From Streblospio benedicti (lineage: Eukaryota; Annelida; Polychaeta; Spionida; Spionidae): DNA of 64,000 nt. The position numbers were made by a program, and so were the translations under genes. The number at the start of each line of letters is the position of its first letter. Within the stretch, counting starts at the first letter, position 1. The stretch is taken from NCBI GenBank assembly GCA_019095985.1, contig CM032663.1, forward strand, positions 12,692,072-12,756,071, written 5' to 3'. Shown here in pieces: positions 54,501 through 63,384 of the stretch. A model generated the notes under the pieces. It was not told the origin of the DNA, made no database searches, and saw only the letters and a program-made list of their open reading frames with translations.

Positions 54501-57500
54501 GGAAAATGTCCATTCTGTGTTAGGAAGATTTATGTTCTATAATCAGATTGGTATGACTGAGATAGATTGATGCACGAATATGATAAATCACCAATGATAC
54601 TTCACACTCTGTTACTTAACAAAGTATACTAAAGTTTAGTACATTGGATTGAGAAGAATGAAGTGACTATCCTGGTTGTATGCAATTGTTTACCAGTAAG
54701 TCTAAGTAAAACACCACAAAGGTAGAAAAAAACTTTAAACTTGACTAATCTGACTTGAAAGTTTCACTTCTCTTTGCCATTTGAAAGAGGACACATTTTG
54801 CTAGATCCATTCAGTCATGTGATCAATTGTAGCGGTGCCATCTCCTGGGCCAAATAAACCACAATAATTACATGTAATTATAATCTGGTCAGGACACACA
54901 ATATTCACTACAAAATTGGTCACTTCAAAAATTTTTCAAATGATTTATACGCCCTTGACGATGGTGCCAGACATATCAAACGTGCTTCAGTTTTACCATA
55001 AACGAAAAATATTTTAAAAAAATATTTAAATACCAGCTGAATCATCCAGTTTTATGGTGTAAGTGATGACTTTGCTCTCTATAGCCCAGCCATTAGCACC
55101 TCAGACCAGTTCACCAGCTACATCGGACTAGCATCTGGCACTGTAATATTTCATACCAACCTCCTTTGTAAACCATCAAAGACAGAAAAAGTGAGGAGGG
55201 AATGCAAGCATTAGTTAGAACAGGTGGTTATATTTTTGGTGCGTTTAGCTACAGGTAGGATGAGCTCAGTTTGCAAAGTTCTATCACATATATGATTTTG
55301 TTGTGGTTATTTTTTAACCTATTGATAGATAACATTTGTGAATGACACAAAAAAATGAAGTATTCTCAAGTTACATGGGCACATCTATCGAGGGGACCAT
55401 CAACTAACTCATGGTACACATTACATGTACCATTTTTCTCTGAACTTTGAAAGCTGACGCATTTTAGACGCGATGGCAAATACAATAAGATGCCCAACTT
55501 GCGCACAATCCTTCTCTGCACAAATTATAGACAATTTATGTAATACTACTCACAATATTTTTCATGAACACATGTAATCATTATTTCTGAGGAAGTCTGA
55601 ACTCTGCACAATCACTATATCTTTGCAACAGGTGACAAGTGCATAAAAAATGACGATAAACATTTGGAGCTAAATGACTTCAATGTTTACCAATACGTTG
55701 ATGTAGCAATGTCTAGCTTCCAGCCAGTATGTGGCTAAGGTCATGTACTGGAATTTGCCACAGTACATGGGGATTTTACTAGTTTTGCCATTACTGACAT
55801 ACTGTGGATAATAACAAGAATATTTTGACTTGGTTTCTTTCGTTATTCACTCATAAATAAATATTCATCAGAGTGTGCAACGCAGGGGGTTTAGATTCTA
55901 AGATATTGTCCAATTTGGTAAAAATGAAATGTACGAAGAAATATACAGAATTTTTCACTGACCTCAATGACCTCTATCTTAGTTTTCAGAGAAATAAGTT
56001 ATGAATAGATATTCATGGTTATTTTGCAATACCTGCAATTGCCATGCTGGAAATTACCATTTTAGTGAAGTAACCAGTCACCAAATGAGATGAACCCCAT
56101 ATAGGGAAAACTTAAGTTGATGCACCATCTTTGGAACTCTAGAACTGAAGTTGTTGAACCAGAGCAATGAGTCTATATTTGGCAAGAATAACTGAAGTTA
56201 GATGCAGGCACATATAAATGCATGTACATTTTTATTGAAGTTGATATGACAAACCTAAGAGATCTACCAAAATAAATGATGCAGGCCGGATGCTTTCTTA
56301 GTCACCAGTCCGTGACATGAGCTGAGCAAATCCAGCATCCAGCTTCCATGGGGTACACCTCTTTAAAACAGTCTAAAAAGTTAATTCTTAATATTTACTG
56401 AAACAGAGGTGTCCCAGAAACCAGATGTAGTCAATATTTATTGAAGATTTACTGTTATATGCCCGTTAAATGGTGCCAAATGGCAGAGGCACTCAAAACA
56501 ATGGTACATCTGAGACAGGTGCATTAACACGTGGAGAGCTGTGTAAAGAAACAATTTGGACTTTTATGCAAGAGAAAACATTAAATGATATTCTTATGAT
56601 AAATGACTTATGAAGGAACAGCTCATATTTTGTAAGTCATATGCAACAAATTCATCCATGTTTGTGAGAATCAAAAGCTGAATAAAAGCTATGGTGAAAA
56701 TCTATTTTACCCATGTTTACAATTGACATATGTGCAACCAAAATTTATAACTCCATTGAAGTATAAAAAATTCCCACACAGACTGAAAGAAATGCAACAA
56801 AAAAGAAGCAACCTAAGAACTAAACTGTTTTAAAAAGCTGTTTGCGAAAACGACCAGGGAAACTGTGTATTTTAACAACTATCTGCTATGATTGGTAAAC
56901 GTCTGCAGGTAGCTCACCGATATACACTTATCAGCTGACAGACTGTGTAGAGGGAAATTGATTTCTGTAAAGCTGTCTGTTTTCTTCTTTCACTGGGTCA
57001 GAACCACAAAAAATGGAACAAGTAATTTATCGCCTATGGGTTTTAAAAAGCTTTTCTCCCAGTTCAATTGTAGGTCTTATGGGAATGATGACAAGGAAGA
57101 CATTTATTTGAACTTTTTTTCATCCAATTAAGATAGAGCTGCATCACATGGACACAATCAGTAAACTATAAGTGATGGAAGAAGAATTGATGAGTTATTT
57201 AAGAGTTAGAGTTCGGATTTAATTATAATCATTCTAGATCATGGGACATTATTGTCAATAATGTACGTTATATGCTTGCAACCCTTAAGACTGTTACACA
57301 GGCTTCTTACGTATTCCTTCACAGTCATGGACAAGAACGTACATTTTGCTGTACGTGTGGCTCAGCCACATCTTTCCATGGTGCCCATAATAGGGAGTCA
57401 GCTTTTTTGAGTTGTTATTGATCCTGACTCAGTAATTGATTGACACTTCTTGACCTTGAAACTCCCTAGAATAAATCACTCTGAAGGTCGTATTTACGCA

Positions 57501-60500
57501 TTTACCAGTAAAAGCAAAGATCTTTGCGGTTAAAAGAAAATAAATGTGTCACTAATCTAATTGCCAACTGATACCATATAAATTGATCTTGTGCCCCCAT
57601 TTTGGATCATTGTGACTCTCTTTAAAGGTCTTACAGTAAGAGGTAGTCACTAGACTCAATACCACGAGAGAATCTGTCTTTATTCCTGTATGACTAAAGT
57701 TAAAATAATGTATAATGACATCAAACCGGAAATTGATTTCTAGGGTGAACTATTCTTATATACGATCCCTGTCCGACATATCTTCCTCATGAGCCTATTC
57801 CTGCTCAATGAATTCTCCAACCGTGTCATGGCAGTATACGATGACTTTGACCACATGTTATGTATAATCTCGCTGTATGCTTCACCGAGTTTATCACTTG
57901 TCGGCATGGTGTAAATTGATGTAAATGACCAATAAATGTGTTGATGTGATTGTCATAGGTGTAATAAACATTGGTGTTGTTGTAACATACATTTTCTTGA
58001 TGCGATCTACGGTTCTCAGGCGATTAGCTTATCCAGAAGGTTTGACAGAGTTACTTTTATGTATCTGAAAGACATCATAATTTATCGAAAGTCAACATAT
58101 GAACTTGTTTCATTGAAGCAAAGATATGTATGCTCAAGATTTTCATACAGCATGTAATATCAGACATATGTGTTCCTTATTGTGTGGTATCTTCTACGAT
58201 TTTTGCACAAGAATATCATGTAAATGACTTACACTTGGCCATTTGTGGTGCAAACAGCATCAGGATATTCCAAATTACTATGATATAGGTTAATGATGAT
58301 GACACAAGAAATTAAATAAGGCAGAAACACTGAAACTGAGATAGTGTGCATCACTAATAATGCACCTGGAGACCCTTGATAGCATTCCTGGATTTCTCAG
58401 TGACCATAAACTTTACACTCTACATCACTCGTCCACAAATAATCATTGGATTCACAGAGAGACCACAGGATCTGTGACTTCCTTGAACGTATACTTCATA
58501 TTGTGTATATTGCATTATGAGTTCTTCCAGTGACCTATCCTCTTTGCTTACAAATTACCAGATTTTTAAGAGTGATGAGAAACATACACTCACTGCACCT
58601 CAGCAGTTCTTGATTATCTTGTTACTCTCAATAACTTTGGCTGGTGTTGGAAATCTAGCGGCAGGTTTTCCATTGAGTATCTTTTCTAACAAATATTTCA
58701 CAAATATTCATGTGCAATTTATGGTCATCATGCTTTGGATTCGATTCCATATTGCAAAGTCTGGTGTTGAGCAAACTCGTCCTAACTCACTTTCAGTCTT
58801 GGGCTAAATTATAGAATTCACCACCAAAAGTGGCCCTGAAATATTCCATGTGAACACCAAGATCGACAGGTCAACACTTTCCTTCAAGACAGATCCAGCT
58901 CTGAACAATACTATGTTATATGGTTCAACGTGTTCTGCATCATGCTGTATCTAACATTGGAACAATGTTACAAGCTATCAGAACCACAGAAATGTTTATG
59001 ATTTTGACAACAATTCATTTCAGAAACATAAACTAGATCTAGTGTAGGCCTATCATGGTAGCCATGCATCCTATAATAACATAGGGTAATAATGACTCTG
59101 GAAAAAAACACATAAAAAAAGTATAACAATTGAGTATTGGTGGGGATGAGACTGGCGATAGTTTCAAATGTGACACTTTACCAGACAGAAACAAGCTGTG
59201 TGTTGTAATGTTTGAAACATTTTGTGTTTGTTGATGATGCTTTCTGTCTATTATCTATTTTTTACTATAGTATTTTAACAATGTTTTGTTCATCATATAA
59301 ATTGGACATCACACACGACACATTATAAATTCTATACACGGCATATGCCTCTGACGCCACTTGTTGTGGGGGTCCCACACGTTTCGACATCAAATATCTC
59401 AGTCGATATTAGTCCAATAGAGTTGGTAATCAATTCATTCTAAAGCTCTTTGTTCATAGATGCGATTCTGTACCTTCCCCTTCCAAATCCATACATTTAT
59501 AAGTCTCTTTATGGCATTTTTCTGCAACCTGTAGACCTAACAAGAAATACATTGCCAATCACTCAGCTTTGATTCCCACAGAGAAGTCATTATGAATAAC
59601 GCCAAGCGTATGACATGTCCATCAAACATAAATTAGTGCCTGCCTAATAACTGAAGAACAATCTAAAGCCTCATCACTTCAAAATGTATGAATATACATG
59701 TATATGGTAGCAAATATTACAATAATTATTGTTCCTATAGTCTTGCATTAATTATTCCCACATCACTCCTCAACATCATCTGTTAGATTTAATGTAATTC
59801 ATATTTTTCCCCGAGCTAATTCTATGCGCAAGTTTCGAACTAGGCACAGCTATCAGTACCTGCACACTGCAGCAATGATTCTGCAAAAGTTTACAAACAT
59901 TTTAAAACATCACCGGTTTCCCACCTACAAGCATTTCAGAAAGAGAAGGTACCACGGCCTGATTGCACCCATCTTACAAATATATCTGCTGTTTTTTATG
60001 AATAAGCCAGCTTTTCATGCACTTTACAACCTGCGAAACAGTACTGTCTGCTCGGTTTACGACTATCAGTCAGCTGGCCTAGTGCCCTTTACAGCTTATA
60101 TACTTCTCAAGCAGCTCCTCAATCTTCAGAGACAAAGCAAAGGAGATTAAGGCACACTGATCTTACCTTGGTCCTGACGCACCCAAAATGTATTAGGATA
60201 GATAATACAGAACTCTTTTTGGTTAATCATCGATGATACAACATAATACATGCAAATACTTGAATTCTCCATGCATAATGTCATCCACACAGTAAAAAAT
60301 ACCATTATTCTTATGATCTACACGTATGCTCATATTAATCTATTTTGTTTGATAGGCTGTATCAAGATGAACTGACTAAACATTAGATGTTAAGTATAAG
60401 GATTTTCATGATTTTACTTTCATCAGATTGGATCATAAGCAGGCAGGAAGCAATAATGAAAGGAAACTAATACAAAAATTGGTAGGAATAAATGTTTTGA

Positions 60501-63318
60501 TAGCAATCACTACATTGTAACACGATTTCTACTGGCATGCAATTTAAGCCCAAATTTTGGACATTTTAGGCATTCATCTTCTCAATGATCTTTTCCAACT
60601 GCTTCCTATTAGAGAAAAGACATTAAACGTCAACATGGCAGCATCGGCCAGAGGTTGTGCCACATGCTGACGTTCCATCAAAACAAACCGTAAACGCTAT
60701 AAGTAGTTGAGTAGTCGTGAAGGGAAGTATGATTGCGGCTGAAGAAAGAGAGGCAATAAGTCTGCGTCGGGTGAGGACAGGTGTATACTCCAGTCTACTG
60801 CCGAAACTGCATTTTTGCACAGATAGTGTGAGATAAACATACACGTGGTGTACACGCTGCAGCTTTGTTCTTTTCTTTTCTTCCGTAATTTTGAGATGTG
60901 TTTTGAACCTTTTCGTTCTTAATTTTAAAAAAAAATGTGTTCAGCTAAAATATAATTCGTACAAACAGGTACATGTACTATTGCACTTACAGACGGAACT
61001 ATACATAGGTGGTAGGCAACAGCAGAGGAGAACATTCATAGCGTAAAGTATTAAGAATGTGAATTCAAATTTACCTTGTGTAGACAAATAATGTTCCTTC
61101 CGTTTCTGTCTTTTCCTAAAAAATAAAATTCCATGACATCAATTGAAAACACATTTACAAAACCATGGGACAAAAAATTATAAAATGAAAAATTTAATCT
61201 TCAGAAAAATTATGAAGTTAAAACCTTAAGAGCTAATGCACTAGTGATGCACCGATCGATAGATATGTTGATAATATGCATCGTGGCCCCACGGTATGGC
61301 ATTTTTGCAAACTAACGTCGGGCGATAATACCCGGATCTACATGGCCGCGGGGTTTCACAGATGAAAATAAATAATATACCACACATTTTATATGGCAAA
61401 TACATAATTGAATAACTATACAAAGTAAAAAATAGTGCAAATAATTGCAAATATGACCAATGATAATGAATGCATGGTGGTACTATTGCATACAGTTCGA
61501 TAACTTTGGTGCCAGTGTCAAAATCTTCCCGGGATGTCTGTTATAGCTGGGGTGATATGAAAAAATAATCATTGGAAAACCATTTAGATATCACAGGAAT
61601 CAATTTTTAAAAAAATATCACCAAAATCCGACAAGAATTGATAAAGTTATTACTATATTTCTTGGTCTTATTTTCATAATTGATTAGACAAGCATTTGTG
61701 ATTTAAAATACTCATGTTAGATCCTGTCACAGGTTTCATCATCTAAGTCCGTCAAATGGCATTTATAAGCAGTGTCATCGGGATTAAAAGTAGATAACTT
61801 TATGTAAAATCTCATTAGGAATGGTCGTACATAATTCATTCTAATGTTACTTTAATATCTTAAGCTTATAACAAGAAATTTCAACACATTGACATCTGTT
61901 TCCTTATAGTAGCCATTTTGGCAAGTGCGCAGCTACACACACTAGTGCCCGACACAACATGCATTTATCACAACGCAAATACAGCAGCGGGGCAGACACG
62001 TTTTTCGCGCTACCGGCATGACCCAGTAAATTATTTCAGTGGATTGCCGGTGGTGGCGCTCTGAATGTAAACAAATATGGCCGCGGCAAACTAGTTTTCT
62101 TTGGAGAAAATCTTACAAAAATTTGGCAAAATATTCACAGTGCTCCTGATGGGCCCGTGGTATATTGGGATTGCGCCATTTGGTATGTTTTAATAGCGGC
62201 CAAAGGCGCAATGGCGCAGCCTAGATTGAACACTGATGATCAGGATTGCAGCTACATTGCCCGTAGTTGACCCCTGTCTCTGTGCGATCACTGTGTCATG
62301 AGAATCCTGGTTCTAACTTTCAAGAAATAACTCTTCTACATCTCCTTCTAAGACCACAATTAGGGGGCGATTAGTGTGATCATATGTACCAAAGAGTTGG
62401 TGCTTATGAAATCTCAACCGAGCCTCAATCACGCTTGTTCTAGTTACGACAGTGTTTCAACACACGTTTGTTGCACCCATGTATGCTCTTCCTACACTGT
62501 TTGTGCTACTTGCATATCATACCGTAGTTTTCGAACATGCTAAAAACCTCAGATATCTCTTTTACGCGTCATGTTCCTTCAGTTTGTCTTACCATGCAAA
62601 TAAAGAAATAAAGAAGTTTTGGACTAAAATTTTGGATAATTTCTTTATTTGCATGGTAAGACAAACTGAAGGAACATGAGACCACATGCTATATACCTCA
62701 TAAATTCTAATTTTAAGTACTCTTTTACGAGGTGATCATCCTTTGACTATGAACGACTACAGTAGAACAACGCAAGTCTTAACCTCAATCGTTAACAACG
62801 TACAACTTTTGCCTATCAAGTCATGTTCTTAGATTGTGAATAAGTCTTCCAGGAAGACCTACAGGTGAAAATTACCACTTTACTACAGTACTGCTATCAA
62901 GACAAGTAGTGTATTTCACAACACTGTCCACAGACAAGTAAAGCTGTCAAAATCTACATTAGACTAAGGTCTACCTCTTTACGTCTCCGTTGTATCCTAA
63001 GAATAGGTACTTAAACCAAAATCAAGTGCGTACAATCGGAGAGTTATATTGCATAAACTTACACCGTATAAAGGGTATTTCACTGTGTAAAACTCGTGGT
63101 GTAATTTGACAACGAAAAATATGACTCAAAAATGACAAAAACATTGGCTTTAAACGCCTTATTATTGACAGCTCGCGCTTAAAACTTACCCATTCGCCTG
63201 TGTTACTTTCATATTCATACAATGCCACTTGACTGGCTGTATCTACAATTCCAGAAATGCAAGGATCTCGTTGTTGAAGAGCAGATAAATTTACAAATGC
63301 ATCAGACCCAGCCGCCAT
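27301..63318 (-). CDS. DCP1: mRNA-decapping enzyme subunit 1, 14 coding exons
   Basis: Spliced on the minus strand from ATG 63318 to TGA 27301, about 608 residues (human DCP1A has 582). Parts in order: EVH1/WH1 domain (about 10-125) with LFVYTR, GFMILNRL, LEFQLQDPFLLYRN and VWFYDKDEC; a leucine-helix motif VDIVQMLSKA (about 169-178); ITLDALF (about 259-265); LEEIERQH (about 308-315); a long Pro/Gly/Ala-rich disordered part; SVLLGPMVFQ (about 482-491), matching a motif conserved in DCP1A; and the C-terminal trimerization domain LQQSLIYLLK-NDGNFLQSIHEAYVKSL (about 566-601). DCP1 activates the DCP2 decapping enzyme and bridges it to EDC4, EDC3 and DDX6 in P-bodies. All introns have GT-AG ends. 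One junction (exon 5 to 6) does not keep frame as I read it, so an exon, donor or base is missing there. Exons follow separately. Confidence 0.95.
27832..28019. mobile_element. Foldback MITE in DCP1 intron 13
   Basis: Arms of about 64 bases: ATATGTAGATACCAAC... at the left is inverted at the right end (...GTTGGTATCTACATAT), and both arms share GTTGGTGGCT and AACTTACA. The arms differ at a modest number of sites. The centre (about 55 bases) is unique. There is no open frame. Size and long inverted arms fit a nonautonomous foldback element. Confidence 0.8.
28071..28255 (-). CDS. DCP1: DCP1 exon 13
   Basis: Codes LDMRPPVSYLMSGPAAAAG through ALTAQQLQQSLIYLLK, the first helix of the trimerization domain. 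Acceptor CTTTAG, donor AAG|GTCAGC, phase 0. A 188-base foldback element lies 51 bases beyond the donor. Confidence 0.92.
28716..28923 (-). CDS. DCP1: DCP1 exon 12 with NAGNAG acceptor
   Basis: Codes QVGGGSLVGG through PRPVATGLP and includes SVLLGPMVFQ, which matches SVLLAPSVFQ of human DCP1A. The acceptor reads TTTCAGCAG, so splicing after either AG would keep frame and add or skip one glutamine. Donor GTAAGA. Confidence 0.88.
29090..29215 (+). mobile_element. tRNA-derived SINE-like fragment
   Basis: GGTCTCACAACC, then GGGGTCGTGAGTTCAAGTCCCG, looks like the anticodon and T arms of a tRNA with a good B box (GTTCAAGTC, 29132-29140). A SINE head is more likely than a tRNA gene because no acceptor stem pairs. 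Limits are approximate. It lies in DCP1 intron 11. Confidence 0.45.
29505..29705. mobile_element. MITE copy 1, TGTAAAACTAG family
   Basis: Starts TGTAAAACTAGAAATGTTTG and shares with the copy at 31514-31701 the order AATTTCGTGG, CACAAACTTAAATAG, ACAGATGAA and GCCACAAAAT. The right terminus has diverged, so the end is approximate. DCP1 intron 11. Confidence 0.6.
30060..30060. other. Single ambiguous base (N)
   Basis: The only undetermined base I noticed; it lies in DCP1 intron 11 and affects no exon. Confidence 0.98.
30168..30352 (-). CDS. DCP1: DCP1 exon 11
   Basis: Codes SGSAPLHLMAPPGASSRLAW through YTVGSSMAAQ, low-complexity and disordered by appearance. Acceptor CTCCCCAG, donor CAG|GTAGGG. 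It ends in phase 0. Confidence 0.85.
30427..30607. repeat. Long hairpin I, about 82-bp arms, DCP1 intron 10
   Basis: The left arm (about 30427-30509) and right arm (about 30527-30607) are near-perfect reverse complements around a 17-base loop. Matching landmarks are AAACAGAACA, AGTCCAAAAG and CACAAATTTTCGCATC. The first bases of the right arm form TGATAAAG, a GCAT/ATGC stem, then GAAA. Confidence 0.9.
30617..30878. repeat. Long hairpin II, about 124-bp arms, DCP1 intron 10
   Basis: Follows hairpin I after about 10 bases. The left arm (30617-30740) and right arm (30752-30878) pair through TACTTCTTCCTTT, CAGCTGCA, AAAAATGTTCAAAAGTAGAT and TTATTATTTATGACA, around an 11-base loop. On the minus strand the left arm begins TGATAAAG, a GACC/GGTC stem, then GAAA, the same layout as in hairpin I. 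Confidence 0.9.
31258..31452 (-). CDS. DCP1: DCP1 exon 10
   Basis: Codes 64 residues, mostly proline runs (NGPPPPSSS, NPPPPLPPATEPE), then TMLRRTLNILPQQ. 56 of 64 codons end in G or C, opposite to exon 1. Such proline tracts are typical ligands of EVH1, SH3 or WW domains; that is inference. Acceptor CATCAG, donor GTAGGG. Confidence 0.87.
31514..31701. mobile_element. MITE copy 2, TGTAAAACTAG family
   Basis: Terminal inverted repeats TGTAAGACTAG (31514-31524) and CTAGTTTTACA (31691-31701) enclose about 166 bases homologous to copy 1 at 29.5 kb. No open frame. DCP1 intron 9, starting about 60 bases upstream of exon 10. Confidence 0.75.
32656..32798 (-). CDS. DCP1: DCP1 exon 9
   Basis: Codes a glycine-rich start (KPGGGAGGLP), then FLHRLISSQ and STLEEIERQHQIRP. 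LEEIERQ resembles motifs seen in other decapping-complex proteins; its partner here is unknown. Acceptor CCCACAG, donor CAG|GTCAGC. Third positions are mostly G or C. Confidence 0.86.
33143..33314. mobile_element. MITE with CAGTARAAYCTC ends and TA target site
   Basis: CAGTAAAACCTC at the left is matched by GAGATTCTACTG at the right, and TA dinucleotides flank both ends. The 172-base interior has paired TATTGAGACCACC-like phrases. TA flanks and CAGT ends suggest the Tc1/mariner-pogo superfamily. Partial relatives start at 7297 and 39651. It lies in DCP1 intron 8. Confidence 0.75.
34600..34690. repeat. Degenerate tandem duplication, 42-bp period
   Basis: ATAGCTTCTGTCAATAATT at 34601 recurs at 34643 with one extra T, followed in both by an AGG-rich stretch ending in GGTT. 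DCP1 intron 8 DNA, which otherwise shows only the MITE above and a T17 run at 34190-34206. Confidence 0.7.
34994..35081 (-). CDS. DCP1: DCP1 exon 8
   Basis: Codes SSALDPVTPNTQITLDALF through RATLSDNQ. ITLDALF is placed like the LTVEELF motif of human DCP1A. Acceptor CTTGCAG, donor GTAAGG. Frame is kept on both sides. Confidence 0.88.
35333..35516 (-). CDS. DCP1: DCP1 exon 7
   Basis: Codes 61 residues of lysine- and serine-rich linker from TKQSQKAETN to KMPHGGDSE, with no domain. Acceptor ATTTTCAG, donor GTATGG. The intron before it (35517-36182) carries an 11-bp inverted repeat. Confidence 0.85.
35857..35909. repeat. 11-bp inverted repeat, GGACAAGT family
   Basis: GCAGGACAAGT (35857-35867) and ACTTGTCCTGC (35899-35909) are perfect inverted repeats. 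CTCAGGATCAGG and CCTAATCCTGA outside them extend the symmetry loosely. A related TTACTTGTCC phrase occurs near 29960. Likely a small dispersed repeat. DCP1 intron 6. Confidence 0.6.
36183..36240 (-). CDS. DCP1: DCP1 exon 6
   Basis: Codes GPRVDIVQMLSKAQHEYDQ, the conserved leucine-rich helix that matches DILEMLSRAKDEY of human DCP1A and in the family binds EDC3 and DDX6. The acceptor is TTTCTAG and the donor CAG|GTTCGT, which is weak. It joins exon 7 in phase 0. Confidence 0.88.
36747..36874 (-). CDS. DCP1: DCP1 exon 5
   Basis: Codes LVQVASQMDTRKQKGNSLQ through PAPAPAMPF, the linker after the EVH1 domain, in frame with exon 4. The donor read as TTTG|GTAAGG leaves one base over. Exon 6 needs two, so either this donor is wrong, a small exon lies in between, or a base is missing. 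Confidence 0.8.
37516..37590. repeat. 37-bp tandem duplication
   Basis: GTACTTCTAAGTTTCAGCAG followed by AACTGAACA occurs at 37519 and 37556, almost identical. DCP1 intron 4, about 70 bases upstream on the plus strand of exon 4's donor side. Confidence 0.9.
37662..37728 (-). CDS. DCP1: DCP1 exon 4
   Basis: Codes HIFGVWFYDKDECARIGQLMN, the last EVH1 strand and C-terminal helix, matching SIYSIWFYDKNDCHRIAKLM in human DCP1A. Acceptor CTGCAG, donor GTAGGT. Confidence 0.94.
39322..39449 (-). CDS. DCP1: DCP1 exon 3
   Basis: Codes SVNPLNGFMILNRLGLNDK through LEFQLQDPFLLYRNAE, the core of the EVH1 domain. Frame is kept from exon 2. The acceptor is TTCCAG and the donor GTAAGT. It follows the 21.6-kb intron 2. 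Confidence 0.94.
39481..39516. repeat. (TCAA)9 microsatellite
   Basis: Uninterrupted tetranucleotide run, starting 31 bases from the acceptor of DCP1 exon 3, inside the intron. Confidence 0.97.
39651..39745. mobile_element. Partial CAGTASAAC-type MITE
   Basis: Starts TA-CAGTACAACTTCTTTTAAG and later has TTGAGGTGTCTGGATTATGG, the arrangement of this element group, but no matching right terminus is left. The right limit is approximate. Confidence 0.4.
42865..42938 (-). pseudogene. tRNA-Leu-like pseudogene or SINE head
   Basis: On the minus strand it begins GTCAGGATGGATGAGTGGTC, close to the 5' end and A box of animal tRNA-Leu (GTCAGGATGGCCGAGTGGTC). About 45 bases later comes a B-box-like GGGTTTGAATCTC. 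The 3' end does not pair with GTCAGGA, so no functional acceptor stem forms. Confidence 0.5.
45003..45123. repeat. Small foldback repeat
   Basis: TAAGCTCAAATTTAC (45014-45028) pairs perfectly with GTAAATTTGAGCTTA (45086-45100). An AAAGCCT/AGGCTTT pair at the outer edges is offset by about 12 bases. MITE-like size, no open frame. Confidence 0.65.
45806..46195 (-). mobile_element. tRNA-derived SINE-like copy B
   Basis: Same family as the copy at 2601-3128: on the minus strand a head with TGGCCAAATG, then GACCAGAAGGTTGTGGGTGTG, a middle with TAGGTACC and CAGGTCAGGCG, and a 3' part with CCTGGTGTGATCGTAAAGTC. It lacks the insertion present in copy A. Confidence 0.6.
46930..46944. repeat. (GGC)5 tract overlapping an ATG
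   Basis: An ATG at 46928 runs directly into GGCGGCGGCGGCGGC. The plus-strand frame closes after 19 codons. The surrounding few hundred bases are less A+T-rich than the rest of the intron. It may be a promoter-like patch, but nothing confirms it. Confidence 0.5.
52538..52610 (-). other. Exon-like segment in DCP1 intron 2
   Basis: Minus-strand ATG (52610) opens MANALTISDSQLVIWKPPV, continuing PPMDF, and reaches a perfect G|GTAAGT donor at 52538. Joined to DCP1 exon 3 it would be out of frame, so it is not a simple alternative first exon. It could belong to a nested transcript or be chance. I do not recognise the peptide. Confidence 0.2.
61075..61115 (-). CDS. DCP1: DCP1 exon 2
   Basis: A 41-base exon coding EKTETEGTLFVYT plus two bases of an arginine codon, aligned with the EGTLFVYRR strand of human DCP1A. 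The acceptor is TTTTTTAG and the donor AAG|GTAAAT. It is too short to stand out as an open frame and was found by matching the family sequence. Confidence 0.92.
62569..62679. repeat. Perfect 41-bp hairpin in DCP1 intron 1
   Basis: 62569-62609 is the exact reverse complement of 62639-62679 around a 29-base loop. The arms begin TCATGTTCCTTCAG and end AAAGAAAT. With no arm mismatches it is either young or under constraint. Confidence 0.95.
63190..63318 (-). CDS. DCP1: DCP1 exon 1
   Basis: Codes residues 1-43, from MAAGSDAFVNLSALQQRDP to NTGEW, the first strands of the EVH1 domain. It ends in phase 0 at a perfect GTAAGT donor. Only 10 of 43 codons end in G or C, in contrast to the middle exons. 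Confidence 0.93.
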
Positions 63319-63384
63319 TTTTGCTGTATGCGCAAGGTGAAGGACTCTGCTTTGTCAGGTGCTCGACAGGTGGCAGCACGTGAC
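63311..63384 (-). promoter_or_regulatory. DCP1 start region: YY1/TISU-like element and E-box
   Basis: The start codon sits inside AAAATGGCGGC on the minus strand, which matches the YY1 site and the TISU element (translation initiator of short 5' UTRs) of many housekeeping genes. About 60 bases upstream is GTCACGTG (63377-63384), an E-box. Together they suggest a TATA-less promoter with a short leader. Confidence 0.55.

Larger units (their letters stand above)
39450..61074 (-). other. DCP1 intron 2 (21.6 kb), repeats but no confirmed gene
   Basis: The intron holds a partial MITE, a tRNA-Leu-like relic, a second SINE copy, a small foldback and a (GGC)5 tract, all listed separately. Open frames on both strands are short and lack domains. 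Two exon-like segments, at 52538-52610 on the minus strand and 60727-60768 on the plus strand, have a start codon followed by a good donor, but I cannot link them to any gene. Confidence 0.6.

Noticed and set aside
58517-58807. 96-codon plus-strand frame with one hydrophobic stretch
   Set aside because: The hydrophobic run could be a membrane helix, but there is no family match and it lies antisense inside DCP1 intron 2.
59824-60150. 108-codon plus-strand frame
   Set aside because: No recognisable motif; composition looks random and it is antisense within DCP1 intron 2.
62053-62090. Second YY1-like patch, AATATGGCCGCGGC, on the plus strand
   Set aside because: Deviates from the YY1 core, and the frame ends after a few codons; no transcript evidence.
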